Program-made: the position numbers and the translations under genes
The notes under the pieces: model-generated
Databases searched by the model: none
What the model saw: the letters and a program-made list of their open reading frames with translations, nothing else
What the model was told of the DNA's origin: nothing
Shown: piece by piece, positions 50,955 to 59,668 of the stretch
Layout of the letters: the number at the start of each line of letters is the position of its first letter
Numbering within the stretch: position 1 is the stretch's first letter
NCBI GenBank assembly: GCA_964642725.1
Contig: CAZXQG010000016.1
Coordinates: 1-64,000, forward strand
Length of the DNA stretch: 64,000 bases
Reading direction: 5' to 3'
From: JAGVPT01 sp964642725
GTDB taxonomy: Bacteria; Bacteroidota; Ignavibacteria; UBA10030; UBA8401

Positions 50955-52802
50955 ATGATATCCTCCAGGCGACTTTTGATCGCTCTCATGTTTCCCGCTT
51001 GCGCCGCAGTGTCCGGCGCAAATCCTGTGCATGTATGGGAGAAGCAAGAGGTCACGCTTACTGCTGCAAATTCATACAAAAATCCATACACGGATGTCAT
51101 TGTCTGGGTGGATCTCACCGGTCCAGGATTTGACAAACGAGTCTATGGTTTCTGGGATGGCGGACAAACGTTTCGCGTTCGTCTAGTTGCGACGGAACCG
51201 GGCACATGGACATGGAAAAGCGGATCGTCTCAGTATGATCCGGGTCTCGCCCACAAGGCGGGCTCATTTGTAGCAGTGGCGTGGACTGAATCAGAGAAGA
51301 CTGCGAACCCTCTTCGCCGGGGATTCATTCGTTCGACGGCGAACAATCACGCACTTGAGTACGCTGACAGCACTCCCTTTCTCGTCATAGGAGATACGTG
51401 GTATTCTGTAGGAACGAACCGTTTCCGATGGTACGATGACGAAAAAGAGAGGCCGATCGATTCGACGGCAGGATTCAAAGATTACGTGCGCTACCGCAAA
51501 GCACAGGGATACAATTGGGTCAACGTCATCGCGGCATTTCCTAACTGGATGACTGACGCAAAGCCGTGGCACATCGTCATGGACGATTCAGCAAAGACGA
51601 CCGTTCGTTCCGCCTGGCTTGAATTCGGTACCGGGAGTGCGAAGAACATGGACAACGAAGGGGGGCGGCCGTTTTTCTTCCCGGGAAAAGTGCCGGGATA
51701 CGAGGAGCAGTATCCTGACGTGGACCGGATCAATCCTGCGTATTTCAAGTATCTTGACAGGAAAATCGATTACCTCAATGCGAACGGTTTTATCCCGTTC
51801 ATCGAAGTTTCGCGGCGCGACGCCGGGCTTTGCTGGTACAAGTACTACGGATGGCCAGACTCGTATGCCCGCTTCATCCAATACATTTTCGCCCGTTACC
51901 AGGCCAACAACACCGTCCTCAGCCCGATCCATCTGGACATCATCGACGAGACTGTAAGTCCGGATGACTATACTGCGGCAATTCATACCGTCGAGAAAAA
52001 GTTTGGCATGCCGCCGTTTGGAACATTGCTCTCCGCAAACGCGAATCCATCGACGCTTGAAAACTGGGGGGAGGGTTCATGGGTCACACTCCACCAGATT
52101 GGCAACATGCGCGAGCACGACAACTACTGGTATCTCACCGAAATTTTCAATCTGAAGAAACCGATGCCCGCGTTAAACGGGGAGCCATACTATGCAGGCT
52201 ACCGGGACGCTCGAGGCCCCGGATCGGCAAACTACACGCGCGGAGCGGCGGGAGGCACAGAGCGTGACGACGCCTTTGTCCGTTCGGGTATCTACGGAAG
52301 TTTTCTCTCCGGCGGACTTGCCGGACACGTTTACGGCGCCGAAGGAATCTGGGGCGCCGATATCGAACCATCCGCACCTGTGCATATGTGGGATGCTTTC
52401 CGATGGCCATCGGGTGCACAGATGCAATACTTGCAGACCTTCGCATTTTCGATCGGACGGCGTTACCAAGATCTTGTTCCGTTGCCCGATCTGGTATCTC
52501 CAAACAAAACGCAGGTTACGCTCGGATATGAAGGATGGGCATATTGCGCACGCACCGATGATAAGGAACTTTTTCTCATTTACTTTGAAAAAGGGTGTCC
52601 GCAATCTAAAATCCGAGGTGCCAGGCTTAACAGTGAGTACCGGGCACGATGGTTTAATCCGCGCGATGGTTCTTGGATGGACGCGGGTAACGGGCTGGTG
52701 TATGCCAACAAGATCGGCATGATCGCTTTGCCTCAACTTCCGGGGGATGAGGATTGGGGACTCCGGCTTATTTACGAAGGCCCCGCCACAAAATCATATT
52801 GA
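50955..52802 (+). CDS. Exported GH140-like glycosidase (DUF5060-DUF4038-collagen-binding-like)
   Basis: The 615-residue protein has a signal peptide (LLIALMFPACAAVSGA), a DUF5060 domain (VHVWEKQEVTLTAANSYKNPYTDV), a DUF4038 TIM barrel (ALEYADSTPFLVIGDTWYS ... FIPFIEVSRRDAGLCW) and a small C-terminal putative collagen-binding-like sandwich (RWFNPRDGSWMDAGN). The family includes the apiosidase GH140 and other pectin-degrading enzymes; the substrate here is not known. ATG 50955 is used, since the possible start 50808 lies before a candidate promoter. GAGGA lies at a long spacing before it. Confidence 0.85.
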   Translation: MISSRRLLIALMFPACAAVSGANPVHVWEKQEVTLTAANSYKNPYTDVIVWVDLTGPGFDKRVYGFWDGGQTFRVRLVATEPGTWTWKSGSSQYDPGLAHKAGSFVAVAWTESEKTANPLRRGFIRSTANNHALEYADSTPFLVIGDTWYSVGTNRFRWYDDEKERPIDSTAGFKDYVRYRKAQGYNWVNVIAAFPNWMTDAKPWHIVMDDSAKTTVRSAWLEFGTGSAKNMDNEGGRPFFFPGKVPGYEEQYPDVDRINPAYFKYLDRKIDYLNANGFIPFIEVSRRDAGLCWYKYYGWPDSYARFIQYIFARYQANNTVLSPIHLDIIDETVSPDDYTAAIHTVEKKFGMPPFGTLLSANANPSTLENWGEGSWVTLHQIGNMREHDNYWYLTEIFNLKKPMPALNGEPYYAGYRDARGPGSANYTRGAAGGTERDDAFVRSGIYGSFLSGGLAGHVYGAEGIWGADIEPSAPVHMWDAFRWPSGAQMQYLQTFAFSIGRRYQDLVPLPDLVSPNKTQVTLGYEGWAYCARTDDKELFLIYFEKGCPQSKIRGARLNSEYRARWFNPRDGSWMDAGNGLVYANKIGMIALPQLPGDEDWGLRLIYEGPATKSY

Positions 52803-52821
52803 CCGGCGAAAGGATATACAA

Positions 52822-54594
52822 TTGGAAAAATTCAAATTTTTCTGCTCTTATTTTTGGCTCTTCCTTTTTTGCCTCTTGATCGTTCATAGTGCAAAAGCAC
52901 AAGACGATTCGAGCAATGTCATCCATTTTGGAAATGGATACAAAGAATATCACTATGGAATCCCATTCCTCTATCTGAAAGGAACAGATTACGAGGTCGG
53001 TCTACAGTATGGCCATCTGCTTCATGACGAGCTAAAAACTCTACACGGTGAATTCGAAAAGTTTAAGCAAAACATGATGGATAATGAAATAAAATATCTT
53101 CCATGGTACCAAAAAGTATTTGCCAATCTCTTCGGAGGAATAGTGTTTAGGCATACAATCAACACGTATGCCGATCACCTACCTGACAATATCCAGGACC
53201 AAATACGGGGAGCCGCTGAAGGCTCCTCTTTGCCGGAGTCCTTCTTCCGGGAAATTCAAGTCATCGCCGATTTGTATTCACACAGCTGCGAGGCCATAGT
53301 AGTCATAAAGGGGAATCATACATATCACTGTCATAATCTTGACCAGCCGATGCCGCTCAGCATGATTTCAAAATACGCGGTTGTTGTAAATTATGCTATA
53401 AAAGGAAAGCAGAAGTATACGGATCTTGGCTTTGCCGCATGCCTGATGATTACTACCGCATTCAATGAATCCGGAATATCGTTGTCTGAAAACGGCAATA
53501 ACAATCCGCGGGGATTCGATAAGACTAATTGCAGCCTTTATTCGGAGAAAAGCAAAATAGTAACCGCAACACATAACTTAAGGGATGTTGATTCACTCGT
53601 GCGTTCCCTTAAATTTCCAATGGGTTTGATCTACACAATATCAAGCAGCAGGGAACAACAAGCGATGGTGAGCGATTGTATCGGCTCTATGAGTGCGTCA
53701 ACGCCTGTCTGCAATTATCAGTTTGTTGCGAACAGAACCGTGTCGAAGGAGTTAGGCAAGAAGAGCGAAACAATTTACTCCGGCGGTTTTCATGATACTG
53801 CCAGAGAGGTGAAATTTGCCGAGCTGATCGATACCTCGAAATCGAACATGGTCGATGAAGCGATCGGTATTCTCTGCAACTCCGATTTTTATCATTACTC
53901 CGACCCGATACCCGTCCACCTGGAATCGCTCCATAACTATGAAACGGATCAATCGGTGGTATTTGATCTGGCCGATTCCACAGTGTACTTTACATATTAT
54001 GCGCATTTTGCCGCGTGGAATAGATGGCTGAAGTATAATTATGTGACCGGTGATGTGAGCGTCTATAAGGAAGCCGATCCGAGATTGAGCGATCCCGCAC
54101 TCGCAAAGCTGAATGAGATATACGGGAAGACCGAATCCTGCGATTGGCGCGACAGTGCTAATGTCCGATCCTTAGTGAATACCGTCGCCGAATCTGGCGC
54201 CAAGAATTATTTCGCACTCGATTTTCTCTCGACGACCTATTTGAATTATTATCTCGCCCCGGACCAAGCAAAGATCTATGCCGACATGTTGATTGAACAA
54301 TACCCGGATGTCATAACAGGGTATTACAATAAAGGGCGGGCGTTAGAATCAGAAAATAAAAATGATGAGGCCGCTGCCGAATATCTACGTGCGCTGAAGA
54401 CCAATATCCAATGCGAGTTTTACCAAGCGGAGACTAACGAGCACCTTGCTCTCACATATTATTCCCTTGGAAAAAGGGACATCGCAGCAGAGTATGCGGC
54501 TAAATCACTTGACATCCACAACCAATACTGGATACCAGACTATCTGAGCGGGAGAATTCAGAAGCTTGAAAAGATCAGAAACAAGGCTGATTGA
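52822..54594 (+). CDS. C45-like Ntn hydrolase with C-terminal TPR region
   Basis: The 590-residue protein has a signal peptide (LFLFCLLIVHSAKAQ), then YHYGIPFLYLKGTDYEVGLQYG, and the catalytic cysteine C156 in LYSHSCEAIVVIKGNHTYH followed by CHNLDQP, as in C45/acid-ceramidase/penicillin-acylase Ntn hydrolases (the Cys becomes the N terminus after self-cleavage). About 160 C-terminal residues form TPR-like helices (AAAEYLRALKTN...). The start is TTG 52822, with AAAGGA seven bases before; the ATG at 52747 would overlap the upstream gene and put the signal peptide inside. Probably hydrolyses an amide in the periplasm or outside. Confidence 0.78.
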   Translation: MEKFKFFCSYFWLFLFCLLIVHSAKAQDDSSNVIHFGNGYKEYHYGIPFLYLKGTDYEVGLQYGHLLHDELKTLHGEFEKFKQNMMDNEIKYLPWYQKVFANLFGGIVFRHTINTYADHLPDNIQDQIRGAAEGSSLPESFFREIQVIADLYSHSCEAIVVIKGNHTYHCHNLDQPMPLSMISKYAVVVNYAIKGKQKYTDLGFAACLMITTAFNESGISLSENGNNNPRGFDKTNCSLYSEKSKIVTATHNLRDVDSLVRSLKFPMGLIYTISSSREQQAMVSDCIGSMSASTPVCNYQFVANRTVSKELGKKSETIYSGGFHDTAREVKFAELIDTSKSNMVDEAIGILCNSDFYHYSDPIPVHLESLHNYETDQSVVFDLADSTVYFTYYAHFAAWNRWLKYNYVTGDVSVYKEADPRLSDPALAKLNEIYGKTESCDWRDSANVRSLVNTVAESGAKNYFALDFLSTTYLNYYLAPDQAKIYADMLIEQYPDVITGYYNKGRALESENKNDEAAAEYLRALKTNIQCEFYQAETNEHLALTYYSLGKRDIAAEYAAKSLDIHNQYWIPDYLSGRIQKLEKIRNKAD

Positions 54595-54882
54595 AGGAAT
54601 GCCTGTATCGGCATATCTGTTGTCTTCGTTGTTTTTCATTTTCTCCATTCATATATTGTGTTCACAAGGCTTCAATGACGATGTCCGGCCTCTTCGACCG
54701 CTTCATCGTACTCCTAAGACCTGCAACGATTTTTCATTCGATATCGAATATCATCCAATACCCGAATTTCATGAACGTCACGACCTCAACTGCTTTTATC
54801 TCTTCATATTCTCTGAAATGTCTGCCGTTCTCCTCTTCGTTGCATTCTCAGGCTGACCCGCACAAAGATAAGGAATCAGTCA

Positions 54883-55110
54883 ATGAGAGTATTCATCACG
54901 TCCATAGCTCTCCTCGCCGCGCTTAGTGTTCTTTCATGTGAGAACCTCATCTTCGGTCCAGTGGAGAATCCGCCTCGGCCGGCCATCTGTGTTTCTCCTC
55001 TTGCCGCACTTCTTGCTTCCATCAGGTATGTGCCTGGTCTCTGCTTAGTATTTTCGCGGAACGTTCTCACTCCCGCAACCCGGTTTGCATTTCAACAAAG
55101 CCGCAAATGA
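54883..55110 (+). CDS. Small putative lipoprotein, coupled to next gene
   Basis: The 75-residue product has a good lipoprotein signal (MRVFITSIALLAALSVLSC) and a short mature part of unusual composition. AAGGA lies eight bases before ATG, and its stop overlaps the start of the next gene (ATGA at 55107). It could be a truncated remnant of a longer lipoprotein. About 290 bases before it contain no other recognisable gene. Confidence 0.5.
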   Translation: MRVFITSIALLAALSVLSCENLIFGPVENPPRPAICVSPLAALLASIRYVPGLCLVFSRNVLTPATRFAFQQSRK

Positions 55111-55925
55111 ACAAGAATCCTCAGAGCACTATTATTCTGTCATTATCATTGCCGTTGGCGTTCTTGATCATCGCCTGCAGCTATATCGGACTTTTTGTGC
55201 CCGGCACCTACTCAAAAGAAACGTCGAATTGGACTGCCCAGGCAATCGGTCAGGATGCCGTTGACCTCTTCTTGATTTCTCCAATGCTGGTCATCACTGC
55301 GATCCTCGCTGCTCGAATGAATACGATTGGGCGGTTATTATGGAGCGGAGTGCTGTTGTATATCATGTACACGTATGCGATTTATTGTTTCGATGTGCAT
55401 TTTAACAGTCTGTTCTTTGCTTACTGTCTCGTCTTCGGCTTGTCTCTTTATTCCTTCGTGTACTTTTTGTTTTCTCAAACAGCGGAGCCGGTTAAACATT
55501 GGCCTGAAAACAGACTGCCGGCCAAAATTGTCGGAGTCTACCTCATCGTCATCGCATGTCTGTTTTACGCGCTTTGGCTTTCACAAATACTCCCCGCAAT
55601 AATTTCCAATTCAACGCCGCGGGATCTCGTCGATGTGGGTCTCCCTACAAATCCTGTTCACGTTATTGACTTGTCGGTCGCTCTCCCGGGCATTTTTACC
55701 GTTGGTCTCCTTCTGTTGAAGAAGAAGCCGTTGGGATTATTGCTGGCTCCGGGAATCCTGATGTTCACAGTTCTTATGGACATCACTATCGGTGCGCTGA
55801 TCGTCGCAATGCATGTAAAAGCTATTCAAGAGGATTATATAATAACCGTAGTCATGACTTTTCTTGCACTGATAAGCGCTCTGTTCCTTATCATCTTCTT
55901 AAGAGACATAAAAGACAGTGTTTGA
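55107..55925 (+). CDS. Eight-helix membrane protein of unknown function
   Basis: The 272-residue product has about eight hydrophobic helices with short loops and no charged catalytic motif. Its ATG overlaps the stop of the small lipoprotein gene. The next gene begins 31 bases after its stop. I do not recognise the family. Confidence 0.7.
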   Translation: MNKNPQSTIILSLSLPLAFLIIACSYIGLFVPGTYSKETSNWTAQAIGQDAVDLFLISPMLVITAILAARMNTIGRLLWSGVLLYIMYTYAIYCFDVHFNSLFFAYCLVFGLSLYSFVYFLFSQTAEPVKHWPENRLPAKIVGVYLIVIACLFYALWLSQILPAIISNSTPRDLVDVGLPTNPVHVIDLSVALPGIFTVGLLLLKKKPLGLLLAPGILMFTVLMDITIGALIVAMHVKAIQEDYIITVVMTFLALISALFLIIFLRDIKDSV

Positions 55926-55956
55926 ATTATTCTTCAATAGATTAGGAGGAAGGACA

Positions 55957-56646
55957 ATGCGAATCTCTCCTATCAAACGGGTTATGTTTGTTGGTACGGT
56001 TATAATATTTGCATTCTTCTCCGGATGTTCCAAAGACATTGGAGTTACGAACTCAAACCAGACCGTCGGCTCAGGAAATCTGATAATGCAGCAGCGCACC
56101 GTCGGCACATTTAGCGGAATTCAGGTAACCGGTCTCGGAAAAGTGTTTATCACTCAGGACACCGTTCAAGGTTTGCACATCGAGGCCGATGACAATATCA
56201 TTGGCCTCGTGACCACGTCCGTCAGCAATGGGCTGCTTACTGTTGCTCTCAAGAGCGGGTCCTACAGCGGCATCACGATCAATGTGTATGCTTCAATGAA
56301 GTCGATCAGCCGGCTTGACTGCGTTGGTACTGTGGAATTCGTGAATAGTGGTCAAATACAGACTGATTCCATTGCGTGCAGAATTACGGGGACAGGCACT
56401 TTTACTCTGAACGGTACGGCAGGTTTCGAGGTAATTGAAATCATCGGTGCAGGCAATGTCCACAATTTTGGATTGGCGTCTTCGCGCTGTTCAGCTTTGA
56501 TTTCGGGCACGGGGAAAATCGAAGTCAATGTCACGCAAGAACTCGATGCGGTTATTTCAGGGACAGGCGATATATCCTATTCCGGAAATCCAACCGTTAT
56601 CCATCAAACGGTATCGGGGATCGGGAGTGTAGCATCGCAGCACTAA
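55957..56646 (+). CDS. DUF2807 (GIN-domain) lipoprotein
   Basis: The 229-residue protein has a lipoprotein signal ending FFSGC and a repetitive beta-solenoid domain (GTFSGIQVTGLGKVFITQDTV ... LTVALKSG ... ISRLDCVGTVEF ... ISGTGDISYSGNP) matching the GIN/putative autotransporter-adhesin family DUF2807. A very strong site, AGGAGGAAGG, precedes ATG 55957; a start at 55918 is possible but overlaps the upstream gene. Probably displayed on the outer membrane. Confidence 0.88.
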   Translation: MRISPIKRVMFVGTVIIFAFFSGCSKDIGVTNSNQTVGSGNLIMQQRTVGTFSGIQVTGLGKVFITQDTVQGLHIEADDNIIGLVTTSVSNGLLTVALKSGSYSGITINVYASMKSISRLDCVGTVEFVNSGQIQTDSIACRITGTGTFTLNGTAGFEVIEIIGAGNVHNFGLASSRCSALISGTGKIEVNVTQELDAVISGTGDISYSGNPTVIHQTVSGIGSVASQH

Positions 56647-56709
56647 CATACGTTTGCTCCTCATTAAACGTGGTCTTTTAAAATAGATAAATTGAGACAT
56701 CTGAAAAAC

Positions 56710-56743
56710 GTCTCTCGCCAAGCCGCCAAGGCGCAAGGAGTCT
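56710..56743. repeat. Dispersed CGCCAAG...AAGGCGC repeat, copy 2
   Basis: It reads GTCTCTCGCCAAGCCGCCAA and continues GGCGCAAGGAGTCT; nearly the same as 4725-4757. Confidence 0.6.
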
Positions 56744-56780
56744 ATTTTTAAATCATTTTGCGACTTTTCCCGAAGGTATG

Positions 56781-56828
56781 GCTTTGCCAGCGTCTGGCGA
56801 AGCATCTTCCAAAGGAATCCCTTTGGGA
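56781..56828. repeat. Paired palindromes GCTT(T)GCCAG... and CCAAAGG...
   Basis: A 10-base-stem hairpin is followed directly by a second palindrome with CCAAAGG/CCTTTGG arms. Both motifs recur inside the 63583-63802 element. Confidence 0.7.
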
Positions 56829-56930
56829 CCTTTGGGATTTGCGTGAGCCATACTTTTGGAATTATACAGAAGTCTCATATTGTTGAAAACCTAAAACGTG
56901 CCAATGCAAATACAATTCTGAAGGAACGTC

Positions 56931-57224
56931 ATGGAAAGCAACTACGAGCGAAACATTTCATCCGAAGAAGCAAAGCAGGGATATTTTCTTGTTCTCAAAA
57001 ATAAATTGTCATTCTTTCCGTCGATCGGATCTCCGTTTTCAGTGAAAGTAGGAGTCAGGGAAAAGAAGGCTGCTGTCGAATCGTATCATTGCGAATGCCG
57101 GGGCCCCGAAAAGCCGCATGAACATTATTTTGTTCGGTGGACTGGTTTGGCAAAAGGGGACCGTATTGTCGTTCACAAAAATGCGAAAGGGAAGAATTTT
57201 TATTCGATCAGAATTGAAGAATGA
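56931..57224 (+). CDS. Small conserved-looking protein of unknown function
   Basis: The 97-residue product has SSEEAKQGYFLVLKNKLSFFP, then YHCECRGPEKPHEHYFVRW and a basic end. AAGGA lies five bases before ATG. It precedes the radical SAM cluster by 243 non-coding bases; any link to that cluster is speculative. Confidence 0.6.
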   Translation: MESNYERNISSEEAKQGYFLVLKNKLSFFPSIGSPFSVKVGVREKKAAVESYHCECRGPEKPHEHYFVRWTGLAKGDRIVVHKNAKGKNFYSIRIEE

Positions 57225-57467
57225 AGGAATGTCCATCCGCTATATTTGCATCACCATTGCAGAATGGTATCGAGGAAAAGTAATTTCCAACAGGAATTTT
57301 ATGAAAGATGGCAGGGGATGAAGAAAAGAAGAATTGTCCAGACCTGTCCGGCAAGATGAACGAGCCTGCGTCCGCAACAACCGGCGCATCCATCCGTATT
57401 TGCTGGTAACCGTTTGTTCAACACCGATCGCTTATGACCGGGATCAACATGTAATCCAGCAGAAATT
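57225..57467. other. 243-base intergenic region before the radical SAM gene
   Basis: No gene or clear promoter. No small peptide gene of a RiPP-precursor type with a good ribosome site is evident. Confidence 0.5.
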
Positions 57468-58664
57468 ATGAAGCAAAAGCGCGCAAAAAAAATCGACATA
57501 GTGAAAGCGATCCTTTCTATTCCTCAATTCTTCAAGGTTAAAATTTCCCTTACTTGGTTCTTCTGTCAGTATTTGAGAAAATTCACCGTCGTCGATATCG
57601 GAGGGAAGCTTGTCATCCATTCACATTTTCCGCCGTTGAACAGCGCTGCGTATAAAAGATTCGTTGAAGAGCATTTGATTAACAAGAATGCGGGACCTTC
57701 TCATGCCCAAATCGGATTGACTAATGCTTGTCCGCAGAATTGCGAGTATTGCTACAGCAAAAACAGGAAGGGGAGAGTGATGGAAACGGATACCATCATC
57801 GCTCTAATTCGGGATTTACAGAGCATGGGGGTGTTTTGGTTCGGCTTCACCGGCGGAGAGCCGCTGTTGAACAAGGACATTGTGAAAATCGTAGAATCTG
57901 CGGGCGATGGAGCCGCCGTGAAATTGTTTACGACCGGGTGCACGCTGACAAAACAAATGGCGTCCGATTTGAAAAACGCGGGACTTTACTCCGTATCAGT
58001 GAGCCTCGATCACTGGTCGGAAGAAGTGCATGACAGTGTTCGCAGGTATAAAGGAGCGTTCCGAACCGCGATCGAAGCGATTGAGATATTCAAGAGCCTC
58101 GGCGGCGTTCATGTCGGCGTTTCAGCGGTACTCTCTCGTGCAATGATCCGAGACAATCAGGTCGAAAAATTCTTGGAGTTTTTGCAACAACTCGACATCC
58201 ATGAGGCTTGGCTCAGCGAAGCGAAGCCGTCGGTCGAACGTTACTGGAACAACGATTCCGTGATAACAGAGGAAGAACGGCTGCAGTTATGCCTCTTGCA
58301 GGACCGATACAATAAGGACGGAGCGATGACGGTCAACTATCTCGGTCATTTTGAAGGGAAAGAACATTTCGGCTGCGCTGCCGGCAACAAGATGGTGTAT
58401 GTGGATGCATGCGGCAATGTCAGCCCGTGTGTGTTTCTCCCTGTTTCTCTTGGGAATGTCCGTGAAAAGTCGATCAGACAAATTTACTCCGGAATGAAAC
58501 CGCATTTTCCGACTGAGGATCGGTGTTATGTTAATGCGAATTATCGTCTGCTTCAAAAGTACTCCCATAACGAATCGCCGATCAACGTCGATGACACAAA
58601 GAAAATTTTCGAAGAGGCTCCGTTAACACCGCTCGCCAGATTTTTCCGGCTCTATAACAATTGA
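57468..58664 (+). CDS. Radical SAM protein with SPASM-type C terminus
   Basis: The 398-residue protein has the CxxxCxxC cluster motif C88-P-Q-N-C92-E-Y-C95, a GGE motif (FGFTGGEPLL), and the barrel motifs SVSLDHWS and VGVSAVL. Its C-terminal part has C303, C315, C321 (GNVSPCVF) and C353, consistent with one extra 4Fe-4S cluster of SPASM or twitch type. Such enzymes modify peptides or proteins or build cofactors. The N-terminal 60 residues are basic and hydrophobic. No strong ribosome site precedes ATG. The membrane-protein gene starts ten bases after its stop. Confidence 0.88.
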   Translation: MKQKRAKKIDIVKAILSIPQFFKVKISLTWFFCQYLRKFTVVDIGGKLVIHSHFPPLNSAAYKRFVEEHLINKNAGPSHAQIGLTNACPQNCEYCYSKNRKGRVMETDTIIALIRDLQSMGVFWFGFTGGEPLLNKDIVKIVESAGDGAAVKLFTTGCTLTKQMASDLKNAGLYSVSVSLDHWSEEVHDSVRRYKGAFRTAIEAIEIFKSLGGVHVGVSAVLSRAMIRDNQVEKFLEFLQQLDIHEAWLSEAKPSVERYWNNDSVITEEERLQLCLLQDRYNKDGAMTVNYLGHFEGKEHFGCAAGNKMVYVDACGNVSPCVFLPVSLGNVREKSIRQIYSGMKPHFPTEDRCYVNANYRLLQKYSHNESPINVDDTKKIFEEAPLTPLARFFRLYNN

Positions 58665-58673
58665 GGTCTTCGC

Positions 58674-59084
58674 GTGACCCTCCAAACGTACAAATTCATA
58701 AGCCTCAGCCTGGCAGTCATTTTTGGCGCCGTCGGTCTTGCATTTTTGTTTTTCGGCGCGCCTATCCTCGAGGTTTTCAACGCAATTTCGGCATCGGTAG
58801 GAATGAAGGAAGGTCTCGTTGTTGGTACGGGTTTCTACGTTGTCCTCGCGGTTGCATATATGTATCTGGTTGCTTTGCTTGCGTACCTCATGTATCGAAA
58901 TCCCGAACGGCATGAATATCCTTTTCTGTTAATGAACGGCAAGCTCGCGAGCGCAGTAATTTCTTTTGGCCTCTTCCTTGCGGTTCAGCCGTTGTTGATT
59001 TATCTGGCAAACGGAGTAATCGATGGGTCGATCGGGGTGTTAGCCATGATGATGTATCGCCGCGCAAAGAGGGGACATTTATGA
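58674..59084 (+). CDS. Four-helix membrane protein of unknown function
   Basis: The 136-residue product has four hydrophobic helices, with the polar loop YRNPERHEYPFL between the second and third. The start is GTG 58674 after TGAGG. The stop overlaps the next start (ATGA). It lies between the radical SAM gene and a small soluble protein gene, so it probably serves the same pathway. Confidence 0.75.
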   Translation: MTLQTYKFISLSLAVIFGAVGLAFLFFGAPILEVFNAISASVGMKEGLVVGTGFYVVLAVAYMYLVALLAYLMYRNPERHEYPFLLMNGKLASAVISFGLFLAVQPLLIYLANGVIDGSIGVLAMMMYRRAKRGHL

Positions 59085-59668
59085 ACTTTCGGTTGAAAGC
59101 GCTCAACTTCCTTTTCCCCCTTTCCCTCAAAAGAGGAAAATTCCGGCAGCTGGTCTCTCTGACCTCAAACGCATTCGAAGCGGTTGCACCAAACATTGCC
59201 GGACTTTCATTCGACGATGCTCTGCGCACATACGCACTCTTCACACGGAATGAGGCGCTGAAATCCGTTGACCGGCGGCACTTAATCAAAGACCGTTTGT
59301 TCGAAGGAGGGCGCGAACTGGGTAAGGAATTGCGGGATATTCTTAAGATTTGCACGAGGGAAGATGTTCTTGAGGGAGCCCGGATTTTGTATCGTATGAT
59401 CGGAATTGATTTTCGCGGGAGCGATTCGGGAGAGATAGCGGTCGGTCGATGCTACTTCAGCAATTTCTATTCGAGCGAAGTCTGCCAAATAATGGCGTCC
59501 CTCGATGAAGGACTTCTTGCCGGGCTATCGGGGGGCGGGGAATTCAAATTTTTTCAGACAATACCAGAAGGAAATACTTCTTGCAGAGGGACGATCACTT
59601 TCAAAGGATTGAAAAATGAAACGAGCAATAGTGGTGGGTTCCGGTGCTGGTGGTGCAACTGCTGCTAA
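59081..59668 (+). CDS. Small cysteine-bearing protein, possible ATC-hydrolase-like
   Basis: The 195-residue protein has a helical N-terminal part (LTSNAFEAVAPNIAGL, YRMIGIDFRG) and CYFSNFYSSEVCQIMASLDEG ... GNTSCRGTITF. The two-cysteine segment resembles proteins of the L-2-amino-thiazoline-4-carboxylate hydrolase type (weak, from memory). It starts with an ATGA overlap and runs 53 bases into the GMC gene. Its last residues GGFRCWWCNCC are translated from the glycine-rich start of that gene, so the tail may be accidental or functional. Confidence 0.65.
   Translation: MNFRLKALNFLFPLSLKRGKFRQLVSLTSNAFEAVAPNIAGLSFDDALRTYALFTRNEALKSVDRRHLIKDRLFEGGRELGKELRDILKICTREDVLEGARILYRMIGIDFRGSDSGEIAVGRCYFSNFYSSEVCQIMASLDEGLLAGLSGGGEFKFFQTIPEGNTSCRGTITFKGLKNETSNSGGFRCWWCNCC

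Larger units (their letters stand above)
56647..56930. other. 284-base intergenic region of stacked repeats
   Basis: 56710-56743 is the second CGCCAAGGCGC-type repeat. 56781-56803 forms GCTTTGCCAG-CGT-CTGGCGAAGC, and 56808-56828 forms TCCAAAGG-AAT-CCCTTTGGGA. A related set occurs in the element at 63583-63802. Confidence 0.7.

Noticed and set aside
54566..54926. Two overlapping plus-strand frames between the Ntn hydrolase and the small lipoprotein
   Set aside because: No motif or ribosome site; the composition is like non-coding DNA.
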